Source: Pseudomonas lijiangensis (GTDB lineage: Bacteria > Pseudomonadota > Gammaproteobacteria > Pseudomonadales > Pseudomonadaceae). From it: a stretch of DNA of 64,000 bases. This document shows, piece by piece, positions 9,270 through 17,942 of this stretch. The position numbers and the translations under genes were made by a program. Under the pieces are notes generated by a model that saw only the letters and a program-made list of their open reading frames with translations, made no database searches and was not told the DNA's origin. Each line of letters starts with the position of its first letter. Position 1 is the first letter of the stretch. The stretch is taken from NCBI RefSeq assembly GCF_018968705.1, contig NZ_CP076668.1:1426001-1490000 (forward strand), given 5' to 3'.

Positions 9270-10196
9270 TCAGTAAAGGCTAGGTATCACGATTTCGTCG
9301 CTGCGCTGGACCCCGGCGGTAAAGGCGCGGCACAACTCGAGAAACTCTCGCATGGCAGAGGTCTGGTACTTCTGCTTGTGCCAGATGAAGTAGAACTGCC
9401 GCGACAGATCCAGCTCCGGCGTATCCAGAGCCACCAGGCTGCCACGTCGAAATGCGTCGCGCAGTGCCAGCCGGGAAATACAACCGATCCCCAGCCCCGA
9501 TTCCACCGCTCGTTTGATGGCTTCGGTGTGCTCCAGCTCCAGACGCACGTTCAGCCCGTTACGGTGATGACGCATGGCCTGATCGAAGGTCAGCCGTGTG
9601 CCCGAGCCCTGTTCACGCAGAATCCAGGCTTCACGTGTCAGTTCCGCCAGGCTGGCATGGCCGCGTTTGGCCAGTGGATGCTGGGGCGCGCAAAACACCA
9701 CCAGCTCATCTTCGACCCAGGACTGCACTTCTATATCGGGGTGGCTGCAATCGCCTTCGATCAGACCCAGATCAATTTCGTAATGCGCCACCTGCTGCAC
9801 GATATGCGCAGTGTTCTGGACATGCAGCTTGACCTGGCTTTCCGGGTGACGCTGCATGAACCCGCCGATCAGCAGGGTCGCCAGGTAATTGCCGATGGTC
9901 AGCGTGGCGCCGACCGCCAGTGAGCCGAAGCCCGACTTGCCGTTGAGCAGGTCTTCGATTTCCTTGGCCTGATCCAGCAGAGCCACCGCCTGGGGCAATA
10001 ACTGGCGTCCGGTCGCGTTGAGGCTCAATCGCTTGCCGGCGCGATCGAACAACTGGCAGCTGGACTGGCGCTCCAGCTCGGTGATGGATGTGCTGGCCGC
10101 CGATTGCGAGAGGGAGAGCATGACGGCTGCCCGGGACACGCTTTCCTGCTGGGCAACGGCGACGAAGACTTGAAGCTGACGAAGAGTAAATCGCAT
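9270..10196 (-). CDS. finR: LysR-family regulator FinR
   Basis: The 308-residue product has an N-terminal winged helix (MRFTLRQLQVFVAVAQQESV, SQSAASTSITELE) and a LysR substrate-binding domain. Its divergent placement beside fpr and sequence type match FinR, which in P. putida is needed for superoxide-induced fpr expression. The ATG at 10196 is used because the LysR N-terminus begins there; the frame runs 25 codons further into the shared 123-bp intergenic region, which is AT-rich and presumably carries the FinR binding site. The gene converges on dgkA. Confidence 0.85.
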   Translation of the reverse strand: MRFTLRQLQVFVAVAQQESVSRAAVMLSLSQSAASTSITELERQSSCQLFDRAGKRLSLNATGRQLLPQAVALLDQAKEIEDLLNGKSGFGSLAVGATLTIGNYLATLLIGGFMQRHPESQVKLHVQNTAHIVQQVAHYEIDLGLIEGDCSHPDIEVQSWVEDELVVFCAPQHPLAKRGHASLAELTREAWILREQGSGTRLTFDQAMRHHRNGLNVRLELEHTEAIKRAVESGLGIGCISRLALRDAFRRGSLVALDTPELDLSRQFYFIWHKQKYQTSAMREFLELCRAFTAGVQRSDEIVIPSLY

Positions 10197-10319
10197 ATCT
10201 ATATAACCGATAACCCATATCTTGATAATTAATTTAACAGATATTGTGTCTGCCACTAGAATGTCGCGCAATAGCGCTTATACCCGGCGCAGACGAATTT
10301 TTCAGGAGTTCCCACGTAC

Positions 10320-11099
10320 ATGAGCAACATGAACCACGAGCGTGTCCTCAGCGTCCATCACTGGAACGACACTCTCTTCAGTTTCAAGTGCACCCGCGAT
10401 CCGGGTCTGCGTTTCGAGAACGGTCAGTTCGTGATGATCGGTCTGCAGCAGCCTAACGGTCGTCCGCTCATGCGCGCCTATTCGATTGCCAGCCCGAACT
10501 GGGAAGAGCATCTGGAATTCTTCAGCATCAAGGTGCCTGATGGTCCGCTGACCTCGCAGTTGCAGCACCTCAAGGAAGGCGACGAGATCATCATCAGCAA
10601 GAAGCCTACGGGCACTCTGGTGCTGGATGACCTCAAGCCTGGCAAGCATCTGTACCTGCTGAGCACCGGCACTGGCCTGGCGCCGTTCATGAGCGTCATT
10701 CAGGACCCGGAAACCTACGAGCGTTTCGAGAAGGTCATCCTGTGCCACGGCGTACGTTACGTGAACGAAGTCGCCTACCGCGAATTCATCACCGAGCACC
10801 TGCCGCAGAACGAGTTCTTCGGTGAAGCGCTGCGCGAAAAACTGATCTACTACCCGACCGTTACCCGTGAGCCTTTCGAGAATGAAGGCCGCCTGACCGA
10901 CCTGATGCGCAGCGGCAAGCTGTTCAGCGACATCGGTCTGCCACCGATCAATCCTCAGGACGACCGCGCCATGCTGTGCGGCAGCCCGAGCATGCTCGAT
11001 GAAACCAGCGAAGTGCTGAACAGCTTCGGTCTGACAGTCTCCCCACGCATGCGTGAGCCGGGCGACTACCTGATCGAGCGTGCATTCGTCGAGAAGTAA
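10320..11099 (+). CDS. fpr: Ferredoxin--NADP(+) reductase
   Basis: Fpr transfers electrons between NADPH and ferredoxin or flavodoxin and supports repair of oxidised iron-sulfur enzymes. The 259-residue flavoprotein has the FAD motif RAYSIASP (about residues 57-64), the NADPH-binding segments LLSTGTGLAPFMS and CHGVRY, MLCGSPSM, and the Pseudomonas-type C-terminal end RAFVEK, which stacks on the flavin. CAGGAGTTCCC upstream is a strong ribosome binding site. It is divergent from finR and followed by a rho-independent terminator. Confidence 0.95.
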   Translation: MSNMNHERVLSVHHWNDTLFSFKCTRDPGLRFENGQFVMIGLQQPNGRPLMRAYSIASPNWEEHLEFFSIKVPDGPLTSQLQHLKEGDEIIISKKPTGTLVLDDLKPGKHLYLLSTGTGLAPFMSVIQDPETYERFEKVILCHGVRYVNEVAYREFITEHLPQNEFFGEALREKLIYYPTVTREPFENEGRLTDLMRSGKLFSDIGLPPINPQDDRAMLCGSPSMLDETSEVLNSFGLTVSPRMREPGDYLIERAFVEK

Positions 11100-11112
11100 G
11101 CAGGTGTGATAG

Positions 11113-11148
11113 AAACCGCCTCCCTCTTCCTGAGCGAGGCGGTTTTTT
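11113..11148. terminator. Terminator between fpr and trmO
   Basis: The arms AAACCGCCTC and GAGGCGGTTT form a 10-bp stem followed by a T run on the plus strand. It ends fpr; the matching A run on the other side allows it to serve the converging trmO too. Confidence 0.85.
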
Positions 11149-11854
11149 ATTGGGCGGGATTTGGAGCCGGTACAACCTCAAGCACCCGGATCAGCCCCGA
11201 CTGCGGATAGTGCCAGCGCACGTCCATATCCCAGAACTGCGCGCCGTAGCGACGTTCCGGCGCAGGCACCTGATAGGCCGGGCGCGGGTCCTGGGCCAGG
11301 CATTGCTCGATCAGTTCCACCAGTGGCTCGCCAAGGCGTTGTGCGTGCTCACGGGCTTGCAGCAGCGCGCTGTCCTCCCAGTGAACAGGGATCAGTTCCG
11401 GTGCCGCGCTGGCAATGCGGTTGCTTGCATGGGGCAGGGCATCGGCATAAGGCACATAAGGCTTGATATCCAGCACCGGCGTGCCGTCGAGCAGATCGAT
11501 ACCGGAAATCCACAGTCGTCCCGCCTCAACCTTGTCCAGCCTGACCACGGATTGCCCGATGCCATTGGGCCGGTGCGTTGCACGGGTGGCGAACACGCCC
11601 ATGGACTGGTTGCCGCCCAGGCGCGGCGGACGCACCTTGAGGCGTGGCTTGTCTTCCAGAGCCTGATGGAACAGAAACAGCAGCCAGACATGGCTGACCT
11701 GTTCCAGGCCTTGTACGGCTTCACCCTGATCAAAGGGCGCAACCAGCTCCAGGCAGCCACGGGCGGCTGGAGCCAGTTGTGGCTGGCGCGGAATCGCGAA
11801 TTTCTCCTTGAAGCAGGAGCGCACGAAACCGACAGGAGAGACGTTGTAGGTCAC
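11147..11854 (-). CDS. trmO: tRNA (t6A37) methyltransferase TrmO
   Basis: TrmO N6-methylates threonylcarbamoyl-adenosine 37 of tRNA-Thr using S-adenosylmethionine. The 235-residue product belongs to the TsaA/YaeB beta-barrel family, with FVRSCFKEKFAIPRQP at the N-terminus, LELVAPFDQGEAVQGLEQVSH, the RATHRPNGIG motif that binds SAM, and DIKPYVPYAD. Length matches E. coli TrmO. It begins 4 bp after the stop of the DUF1456 gene on the same strand, suggesting co-transcription. Confidence 0.92.
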   Translation of the reverse strand: MTYNVSPVGFVRSCFKEKFAIPRQPQLAPAARGCLELVAPFDQGEAVQGLEQVSHVWLLFLFHQALEDKPRLKVRPPRLGGNQSMGVFATRATHRPNGIGQSVVRLDKVEAGRLWISGIDLLDGTPVLDIKPYVPYADALPHASNRIASAAPELIPVHWEDSALLQAREHAQRLGEPLVELIEQCLAQDPRPAYQVPAPERRYGAQFWDMDVRWHYPQSGLIRVLEVVPAPNPAQ

Positions 11855-11857
11855 GAA

Positions 11858-12319
11858 TCAGCCGCGTACGCGCAAGGTCAGGCCCTTGAGGAAGTTGCGC
11901 AGCAACTGGTCGCCGCATTCGCGGTAGTTGTTGTGGCCGACCTTGCGGAACAGGGCGCTGAGCTCCGGTTTGGACACCGGGAAGTTCACGGACTTGAGGA
12001 TGTCGTGCATGTCGTCCTCCTTGAGTTCGAAGGCGACACGCAGTTTCTTGAGCACGATATTGTTGGTGATCGGCAGTTCGATGGGCTGTGGTGGACGGCT
12101 GTCGTCCTTGCCGCGCTTGAAGATCACCAGGCCATCGAGGAAGTGGGCCATGATTTCATCGCTGCAATCGAGGTAGCCTTCTTCCTCTTCTTTCCTGGTA
12201 AAGGCAATCACGTCGTTCTTGGTGATTTCAAAGCCGGTGAGCTTGGTGATCTCGACAATCTTGCTGTCGCTGATGTCCAGCATATAGCGCACGCTGCGCA
12301 GTACATCGTTGTTCATCAT
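11858..12319 (-). CDS. DUF1456 family protein (YehS-like)
   Basis: The 153-residue protein contains two copies of the roughly 70-residue DUF1456 repeat: N-terminal NNDVLRSVRYMLDISDSKIVEI and, in the second half, NNIVLKKLRVAFELKEDDMHDIL, each followed by a segment with a Cys/Glu-rich end (GYLDCSDE, NYRECGDQ). The family (E. coli YehS) has no established function. It ends 3 bp before trmO on the same strand and is preceded by the pseudouridine-synthase-like gene, so a three-gene transcript is plausible. A start one codon later is equally possible. Confidence 0.88.
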   Translation of the reverse strand: MMNNDVLRSVRYMLDISDSKIVEITKLTGFEITKNDVIAFTRKEEEEGYLDCSDEIMAHFLDGLVIFKRGKDDSRPPQPIELPITNNIVLKKLRVAFELKEDDMHDILKSVNFPVSKPELSALFRKVGHNNYRECGDQLLRNFLKGLTLRVRG

Positions 12320-12385
12320 GAGGCGTGAGTCCTGGTAAGTCGTTGTAACGGCGCACGAGCTGTCGTGCGCTGCAAAAAATGAAGG

Positions 12386-13096
12386 TTAGAATTTTTCCTT
12401 GGCCGTCATGTAGCGCCACTGGCCCTCAGGCAGTTTGCCCATGGAGACGCCGCCGATGCGGATGCGCCGGACTGCGACGATCTTGAGGCCCACGGCCTCG
12501 CACAGTTGGGCAATGATGCCGGGCTGCGGGTTCTTCATGGCAAAGCGCAGGCGGTTCTCGTTCTGCCAGCTGGCTTTGACGGCAGGCAGTTCCTTGCCTT
12601 TGTAGCTCAGGCCGTGGTTCAGGCGGTTGAGGCCATGGGCAACCATCTCGCCCGAGACTTCCACGACATATTCCTGTTCTATCTTGCTGCGGTCGTCGGT
12701 GAGCTTGCGCAGGATTTTCCAGTCCTGGCTGAACACCATCAGGCCGCTGGCATTGGCTTGCAGGGTCGAAATCGCTTCAAGGCGCAGGAAGTGCCCCTTG
12801 AGCGGGCGCTTGCCGAAGCTGTGTTCCTGGGAAAGGGTGCCCGGGGTAATCATTTGCAGCGCGCTTTCGACACTGGCCGAGGCGGGTTTGTGCAGAATGA
12901 TCGTGACGGCTTCCGGGGTTTCGGCCCTGGCGTCGGGGCTGAGTTCGACCTTCTGGTTCTCGACCTTGAACTGCGGCTCTTCGACCACCTCGCCATCAAC
13001 AGTCACCCAGCCGCCCTCGATATACAGTTCAGCCTCGCGACGGGAGCAGCCGACCAGTTCGATAAGGCGTTTGGAAAGGCGAATGGGGTCTGTCAT
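12386..13096 (-). CDS. RsuA/RluF-type pseudouridine synthase homologue lacking the catalytic Asp
   Basis: The 236-residue product has an N-terminal S4 RNA-binding domain (IRLSKRLIELVGCSRREAELYIEGG, residues about 5-29) and a RsuA/RluB/RluE/RluF-like catalytic fold, including the C-terminal RRIRIGGVSMGKLPEGQWR motif. In active members the catalytic motif reads GRLDxxTxGLL; here the aligned stretch is ISTLQANASGLMVF, with Thr111 for Arg and Gln113 for the catalytic Asp. The gene is otherwise intact, with ordinary codon use and a normal position in an operon-like run. Probably an RNA-binding protein without isomerase activity, unless another acid substitutes. Start taken at MTDPIRLSK. Confidence 0.82.
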   Translation of the reverse strand: MTDPIRLSKRLIELVGCSRREAELYIEGGWVTVDGEVVEEPQFKVENQKVELSPDARAETPEAVTIILHKPASASVESALQMITPGTLSQEHSFGKRPLKGHFLRLEAISTLQANASGLMVFSQDWKILRKLTDDRSKIEQEYVVEVSGEMVAHGLNRLNHGLSYKGKELPAVKASWQNENRLRFAMKNPQPGIIAQLCEAVGLKIVAVRRIRIGGVSMGKLPEGQWRYMTAKEKF

Positions 13097-13236
13097 GAAA
13101 AAGAAGCCGTTACTGATGGGAAAGACGCCATTGTACCTGCGCACGCCTGATAATCGGTGCGAATAATTGATGGATGCCTTGTCGCAGTCAGGGCTTTCCC
13201 CGCGTTTGTTGGATCAACTCAAGCAGGGTCGCGCTT

Positions 13237-13668
13237 CTAGCGCCGCATTCTCAGGATCGGATAAGGTTGCCCCAGCCCGTCCAGTTCGCTGCGGTGGATC
13301 ACCTCGAAACCTTGCCTGCGATAAAACCCCAGGGCCTGCGGGTTTTGTTCGTTGACGTCCAGCTCGTTGATATTGAAATACTCGATGGCATGGTCGAGCA
13401 GGTACTTGCCCAGGCCCTGGCCGCGATGTTCGGGATCGACGAACAACATTTCCAGCTTGTACAGGCTGATGCCTGCAAAACCTGTGATCTTCAAGTGTGC
13501 ATCGCGGGTGCAGAACAGGGTGACCGAACCCAGGTACTGCGTGAGCAGCAGCTCTTTGAGCATGGCAATGTAGCTGTCGGGCAGGAAGTCGTGGGTCGCA
13601 CGTACCGAGCGTTCCCAGAGGTTGGCCAGTTCCTGAAAGTCGTTTTGCTCGGGCGTGTACAGGTCCAT
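13237..13668 (-). CDS. GNAT family N-acetyltransferase
   Basis: The 143-residue protein has the GNAT core: LEMLFVDPEHRGQGLGKYLLDHAIE, in which R-G-Q-G-L-G is the acetyl-CoA pyrophosphate-binding motif A, and the C-terminal NPQALGFYRRQGFEV motif B. The N-terminus begins MDLYTPEQNDFQELANLWERSV. The substrate cannot be read from sequence. The start at 13668 is chosen because the preceding 24 codons run into the rimO terminator. It is downstream of rimO on the same strand but separated from it by that terminator. Confidence 0.85.
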   Translation of the reverse strand: MDLYTPEQNDFQELANLWERSVRATHDFLPDSYIAMLKELLLTQYLGSVTLFCTRDAHLKITGFAGISLYKLEMLFVDPEHRGQGLGKYLLDHAIEYFNINELDVNEQNPQALGFYRRQGFEVIHRSELDGLGQPYPILRMRR

Positions 13669-13718
13669 TTCGATGGGCTCTTGTGGTGGGCTGCATGATG
13701 TAGACAACCCGGACCGAT

Positions 13719-13750
13719 AAAAAAGCCCCGCCGTTTTCAAGGGCGGGGCT
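13719..13750 (-). terminator. Terminator after rimO
   Basis: Arms AGCCCCGCC and GGCGGGGCT with a short loop; on the minus strand the stem is followed by a run of T, fitting rho-independent termination of rimO. Confidence 0.85.
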
Positions 13751-13765
13751 GATTCGGCTTCAACT

Positions 13766-15112
13766 TCAGTCGATGATTTCGGCCCACAGATCGTATTCGT
13801 CGGCGTCGGTCACGCGGCACATGATCTTGTCACCGGGTTTGACCGGGCTGTCGTCTTCAAGGCCGATGTAGACGTTGCCGTCGATTTCCGGCGCATCGAA
13901 GAAGCAGCGGCCTACGGCACCGCGCTCATCGACTTCATCGATCAGGACTTCGATGTCCTTGCCGATCTTCATCTGCAGGCGGGCAGCGCTGATGGCCTGT
14001 TGATGGGCCATGAAGCGATCCCAGCGATCCTGCTTCACGTCGTCCGGTACGATTTCTGCGTCCAGCAGATTGGCTGGCGCGCCTTCGACCGGCGAGTACT
14101 GGAAGCAGCCGACGCGGTCGAGCTGGGCTTCGGTCAGCCAGTCCAGCAGGTACTGGAAGTCTTCTTCGGTTTCACCGGGGAAGCCGACGATGAAGGTGGA
14201 GCGGATGATCAGGTCCGGGCACTGTTCGCGCCAGTTCTTGATGCGCGCCAGGGTCTTGTCTTCAAAGGCCGGGCGCTTCATGTTCTTGAGCACTTTCGGG
14301 CTGGCGTGCTGGAACGGAATGTCCAGGTACGGCAGGATTTTCCCGGCGGCCATCAGCGGGATCAACTCATCGACGTGCGGGTATGGATAAACGTAGTGCA
14401 GACGAACCCAGACGCCCAGTGAGCTGAGTGCCTGACACAGTTCGGTCATGCGGGTCTTGACCGGCTGGCCATTCCAGAAACCGGTGCGGTATTTGACGTC
14501 GACGCCGTAGGCGCTGGTGTCCTGGGAAATCACCAGCAGCTCTTTCACGCCGGATTTGACCAGACGCTGGGCTTCATCGAGCACATCGCCCACCGGACGG
14601 CTGACCAGTTTGCCGCGCATAGACGGGATGATGCAGAAGCTGCAGCTATGGTTGCAGCCTTCGGAAATCTTCAGGTAGGCGTAATGACGCGGTGTCAGCT
14701 TGATGCCTTGTGGCGGCACCAGATCGATCAGCGGGTTGTGGTCCAGCTTCGGTGGCACGACCTCATGCACGGCATTGACCACTTGCTCGTATTGCTGAGG
14801 ACCGGTGACCGACAGCACGCTCGGGTGCACGTTGCGGATGACGCTTTCGTCCACGCCCATGCAGCCGGTCACGATCACCTTGCCGTTTTCGGCAATGGCC
14901 TCGCCAATCACTTCCAGGGATTCCGCCTTGGCGGTATCGATGAAACCGCAGGTGTTGACGACAACCACGTCAGCATCTTCGTAGGTCGGAACGACTTCGT
15001 AACCTTCCATGCGCAGTTGGGTCAGGATGCGCTCGGAGTCGACCAGAGCTTTCGGGCAACCCAGAGAAACGAATCCTACCTTGGGGGCGGACGGCGTGGT
15101 GACGGTGGACAT
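13766..15112 (-). CDS. rimO: Ribosomal protein S12 methylthiotransferase RimO
   Basis: RimO adds a methylthio group to the beta carbon of Asp89 of ribosomal protein S12. The 448-residue radical-SAM protein has the N-terminal UPF0004 cluster cysteines (Cys19, Cys55, Cys84), the radical-SAM triad Cys153-x3-Cys157-x2-Cys160 ([10 protein letters not shown]), the [12 protein letters not shown] segment, and a C-terminal TRAM domain. MSTVTTP at 15112 is preferred over an upstream ATG, being the conserved start. It is followed by a terminator. Confidence 0.95.
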   Translation of the reverse strand: MSTVTTPSAPKVGFVSLGCPKALVDSERILTQLRMEGYEVVPTYEDADVVVVNTCGFIDTAKAESLEVIGEAIAENGKVIVTGCMGVDESVIRNVHPSVLSVTGPQQYEQVVNAVHEVVPPKLDHNPLIDLVPPQGIKLTPRHYAYLKISEGCNHSCSFCIIPSMRGKLVSRPVGDVLDEAQRLVKSGVKELLVISQDTSAYGVDVKYRTGFWNGQPVKTRMTELCQALSSLGVWVRLHYVYPYPHVDELIPLMAAGKILPYLDIPFQHASPKVLKNMKRPAFEDKTLARIKNWREQCPDLIIRSTFIVGFPGETEEDFQYLLDWLTEAQLDRVGCFQYSPVEGAPANLLDAEIVPDDVKQDRWDRFMAHQQAISAARLQMKIGKDIEVLIDEVDERGAVGRCFFDAPEIDGNVYIGLEDDSPVKPGDKIMCRVTDADEYDLWAEIID

Positions 15113-15229
15113 GGCAAACCTCGGCGTGAAGGGTGCCTGGCTCAATACGCGGGCACCGATTGGGCGCTTGGTGCGCCTCTGATCAAAAAGTGCGCAATTC
15201 TAGCGATGAGTGCGTGCGATGACCAGTGT

Positions 15230-15258
15230 TAAACAGAGAATTACGACGAGTGCTGCGC
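15230..15258. repeat. 29-bp direct repeat, copy A
   Basis: The 29 bp starting TAAACAGAGAATTACGACGA recur exactly at 15836-15864. Similarity extends upstream (a TCAAAAAG...TTCTA..GATGAG block at 15183 onward, imperfect in copy B from 15806) and a little downstream (CGCGGC-TTGC). Copy A lies between the rimO start and the HTH gene. Confidence 0.85.
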
Positions 15259-15278
15259 GGCATTGCCCGCTTGAAATA

Positions 15279-15566
15279 TCAGCTCAATGCAGCAAGCACG
15301 TGTTCCGGGTCGTTGTGTATCGCACGGAGCAATGCACGAGCGGGACCTTCAGGCTCGCGGCGACCCTGTTCCCAGTTGCGCAGAGTTCCTATTGCAACAT
15401 CGATGCGTTTGGCAAAGGAGGCCTGAGAGAGCCCTGTTGCCTGACGGATCTTTTTGATCTGAAGCGCATCAATGTGGAATTCACGGGATGGCTGACGCTC
15501 ACCACGATCAATCTCATCCATTTGAGTCATGCTTTCCACAAGACGATTGAAGAGATCCTTTTCCAT
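15279..15566 (-). CDS. XRE-family HTH protein, antitoxin-like (HigA/NadS type)
   Basis: The 95-residue product has a C-terminal Cro/C1-type helix-turn-helix: IKKIRQATGLSQASFAKRI, then VAIGTLRNWEQGRREPEGPA, ending HVLAALS. This arrangement, an N-terminal arm and a WEQGRR...P motif, is typical of HigA/NadS antitoxins that pair with RelE/HigB-type toxins. The ATG at 15566 has AGAGGA six bases ahead; an ATG one codon earlier is also possible. No toxin gene is found upstream or downstream: the 400 bp toward kup contain only a REP doublet and the second direct repeat. It is therefore an orphan antitoxin or a free-standing regulator. Confidence 0.8.
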   Translation of the reverse strand: MEKDLFNRLVESMTQMDEIDRGERQPSREFHIDALQIKKIRQATGLSQASFAKRIDVAIGTLRNWEQGRREPEGPARALLRAIHNDPEHVLAALS

Positions 15567-15686
15567 CATTTCCTCTTGGTCCACCGCTCATCATCGAGCT
15601 AGACGCAACGTCATGAGTTGAAGGGGGCAGTGCAGACCGGGTGAAAACTAATGCGCTCGCTCATGCTGCGTTGAAAACAGTCTGAG

Positions 15687-15772
15687 TGGGAGCGAATTTA
15701 TTCGCGAGAGGCCCGTACATCCGAAGAGAATCTACCGCTTTCAATGACGTCTCGCGAATTAATTCGCTCCTA
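15687..15772. repeat. REP doublet (REPIN), GTGGGAGCGAATTTATTCGCGA class
   Basis: Two inverted REP units of 23 bp (15687-15709 and 15750-15772), starting TGGGAGCGAATTTATTCGCG and its near complement, differ at two positions and enclose a 40-bp loop. This matches the known REP class of fluorescent pseudomonads. It lies in the 410-bp gene-free stretch between the HTH gene and kup. Confidence 0.85.
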
Positions 15773-15835
15773 CAACTGCCAGCCAGGCGCGTGCTGGTGA
15801 TCGGGTCAAAAAGCGCCGTTCTATGGATGAGGGAG

Positions 15836-15864
15836 TAAACAGAGAATTACGACGAGTGCTGCGC
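15836..15864. repeat. 29-bp direct repeat, copy B
   Basis: Exact copy of 15230-15258, in the same orientation, 606 bp away and about 110 bp before kup. Together the two copies bracket the HTH gene and the REP doublet. Confidence 0.85.
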
Positions 15865-15976
15865 TATGCTTCGCGGCGTTGCGCCAACGCATGTCAATAA
15901 TTGGCGCGATCGGAATTGTTACGTGGTGTGAAGTTCATAGTGCTTTGGGCCTCAAGTCTTGTTTCAGGAGTATTGG

Positions 15977-17872
15977 ATGAGTCAGGCAAGCAGTCATGCT
16001 GAGACTGGAAGCACTGCAAAACCCGTGGGGCTGCTGATCGCGGCCGTGGGAGTGGTGTATGGGGATATCGGTACGAGCCCGCTGTATACGCTCAAGGAGG
16101 TCTTTCAGGGGGGGTATGGGGTCGAAGTCACCCATGACGCGATACTGGGCATCCTTTCGCTGATTTTCTGGTCGCTCATCTGGGTGGTGTCGTTCAAGTA
16201 CATGGCTTTCATCCTGCGCGCCGATAACCAGGGCGAAGGCGGGATCATGGCTCTCACGGCTCTGGCGCGACGCGCAACGGCTCACTACCCCAGGCTGCAA
16301 ATGCTGATGGTAGTGTTCGGTCTGTTCGGCGCGGCTCTGTTCTACGGCGACAGCATGATTACCCCGGCGGTGTCGGTTCTGTCGGCGATGGAAGGGCTGG
16401 AGCTGGCCTTCGACGGGCTTGAGCACTGGATCGTGCCCATGGCGCTGGTGGTGCTGGTTGGCCTGTTCCTGATCCAGAAGCACGGGACGGCCCGCATCGG
16501 CGTGTTGTTCGGGCCGGTGATGGTGACCTGGTTTCTGGTGCTGGGGGCGCTCGGTATCTACGGCATCATGCATTCGCCTGAAGTGCTCAAGGCTGTGAAT
16601 CCGATGTGGGCGATCCGGTTCTTCATTCTGCATCCGGGTATCGGAGTCGCCATTCTCGGTGCGGTCGTGCTGGCGCTGACCGGTGCCGAAGCGCTGTACG
16701 CCGACATGGGGCACTTCGGACGCAAACCCATTTCAAGGGCCTGGTTCATCCTGGTGCTGCCTGCGCTGCTGCTCAACTATTTCGGGCAGGGCGCGCTGGT
16801 GCTGGAAAACCCCGAGGCAGTGCGCAACCCGTTCTATCTGCTGGCGCCGGGGTGGGCACTGTTGCCGCTGATCGGGCTGTCGACACTGGCCACGGTCATC
16901 GCTTCCCAGGCGGTGATCTCCGGTGCGTTTTCCATGACCCTGCAGGCCATTCAGCTCGGTTACATCCCGCGCATGTACATCCAGCACACTTCCAGTGACG
17001 CACAGGGCCAGATCTACATCGGTGCCGTGAACTGGGCGTTGATGGTGGGCGTTGTGTTGCTGGTGATCGGTTTCGAGTCTTCCGGCGCGCTGGCTTCGGC
17101 TTATGGCGTTGCCGTGACCGGCACCATGCTCTGCACCACGATTCTGGTGTCGTCGGTGATGTTGCTGTTGTGGAAGTGGCCAGCGGTGCTGGCGGTTCCC
17201 TTGCTGCTGGGCCTGTTGCTGGTGGACGGCCTGTTCTTTGCTGCCAACGTGCCGAAAGTCGTGCAGGGCGGTGCCTTCCCGGTGCTGGCGGGTGCGGCGC
17301 TGTTCATCCTGATGACCACCTGGAAGCGTGGCAAGCAGTTGCTGGCCGATCGTATCGACGAAGGCGGCCTGCCGCTGCCGATCTTCATTGGCAGCATTCG
17401 TGTGCAGCCGCCGCACCGGGTTCAGGGTACGGCCGTGTTCCTGACGGCGCGCAGCGACGCGGTGCCCCATGCGCTGCTGCATAACATGTTGCACAACCAG
17501 GTGCTTCACGAGCAGGTGGTGTTGCTGACTGTTGTCTATGAAGACCGGCCGCGGGTTCCGGCCCATGAGCGTTTCGAAGTGGAGTGCTACGGCGAAGGTT
17601 TCTACCGGGTGATCCTGCACTTCGGCTTTATCGACGAGCCGGACGTACCGGCTGCGCTGGCGCTGTGTCATCTGGACGATCTGGATTTCAGCCCGATGCG
17701 CACCACTTACTTCCTGAGCCGCGAAACCGTCATTCCGTCCAAGATGGTGGGCATGGCGCGCTGGCGTGAAGCCCTGTTCGCTTTCATGCTCAAGAATGCC
17801 AACGGCAACCTGCGCTTCTTCAAGCTGCCGTACAACCGGGTGATCGAACTGGGTACCCAGGTCGAGATGTAG
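15977..17872 (+). CDS. kup: Low-affinity potassium transporter Kup
   Basis: Kup takes up K+ with protons at the inner membrane. The 631-residue protein shows the family start [19 protein letters not shown] (about residues 27-45), [29 protein letters not shown] and [17 protein letters not shown], around twelve membrane helices through residue about 460, and a cytosolic C-terminal domain. The ATG at 15977 follows CAGGAG with 7-8 bases spacing; six extra codons upstream are not needed. A strong terminator follows the stop. Confidence 0.95.
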   Translation: MSQASSHAETGSTAKPVGLLIAAVGVVYGDIGTSPLYTLKEVFQGGYGVEVTHDAILGILSLIFWSLIWVVSFKYMAFILRADNQGEGGIMALTALARRATAHYPRLQMLMVVFGLFGAALFYGDSMITPAVSVLSAMEGLELAFDGLEHWIVPMALVVLVGLFLIQKHGTARIGVLFGPVMVTWFLVLGALGIYGIMHSPEVLKAVNPMWAIRFFILHPGIGVAILGAVVLALTGAEALYADMGHFGRKPISRAWFILVLPALLLNYFGQGALVLENPEAVRNPFYLLAPGWALLPLIGLSTLATVIASQAVISGAFSMTLQAIQLGYIPRMYIQHTSSDAQGQIYIGAVNWALMVGVVLLVIGFESSGALASAYGVAVTGTMLCTTILVSSVMLLLWKWPAVLAVPLLLGLLLVDGLFFAANVPKVVQGGAFPVLAGAALFILMTTWKRGKQLLADRIDEGGLPLPIFIGSIRVQPPHRVQGTAVFLTARSDAVPHALLHNMLHNQVLHEQVVLLTVVYEDRPRVPAHERFEVECYGEGFYRVILHFGFIDEPDVPAALALCHLDDLDFSPMRTTYFLSRETVIPSKMVGMARWREALFAFMLKNANGNLRFFKLPYNRVIELGTQVEM

Positions 17873-17886
17873 CGTTTCCCCTGGTA

Positions 17887-17924
17887 CAAAAAATCCCGGT
17901 CACCTCGCGGTGCCGGGATTTTTC
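17887..17924. terminator. Bidirectional terminator kup / virJ
   Basis: AAAAATCCCGG and CCGGGATTTTT arms enclose a loop with a second small stem; A and T runs on both sides suit both converging genes. Confidence 0.85.
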
Positions 17925-17942
17925 ATGTCTGCCGATCAGGAC

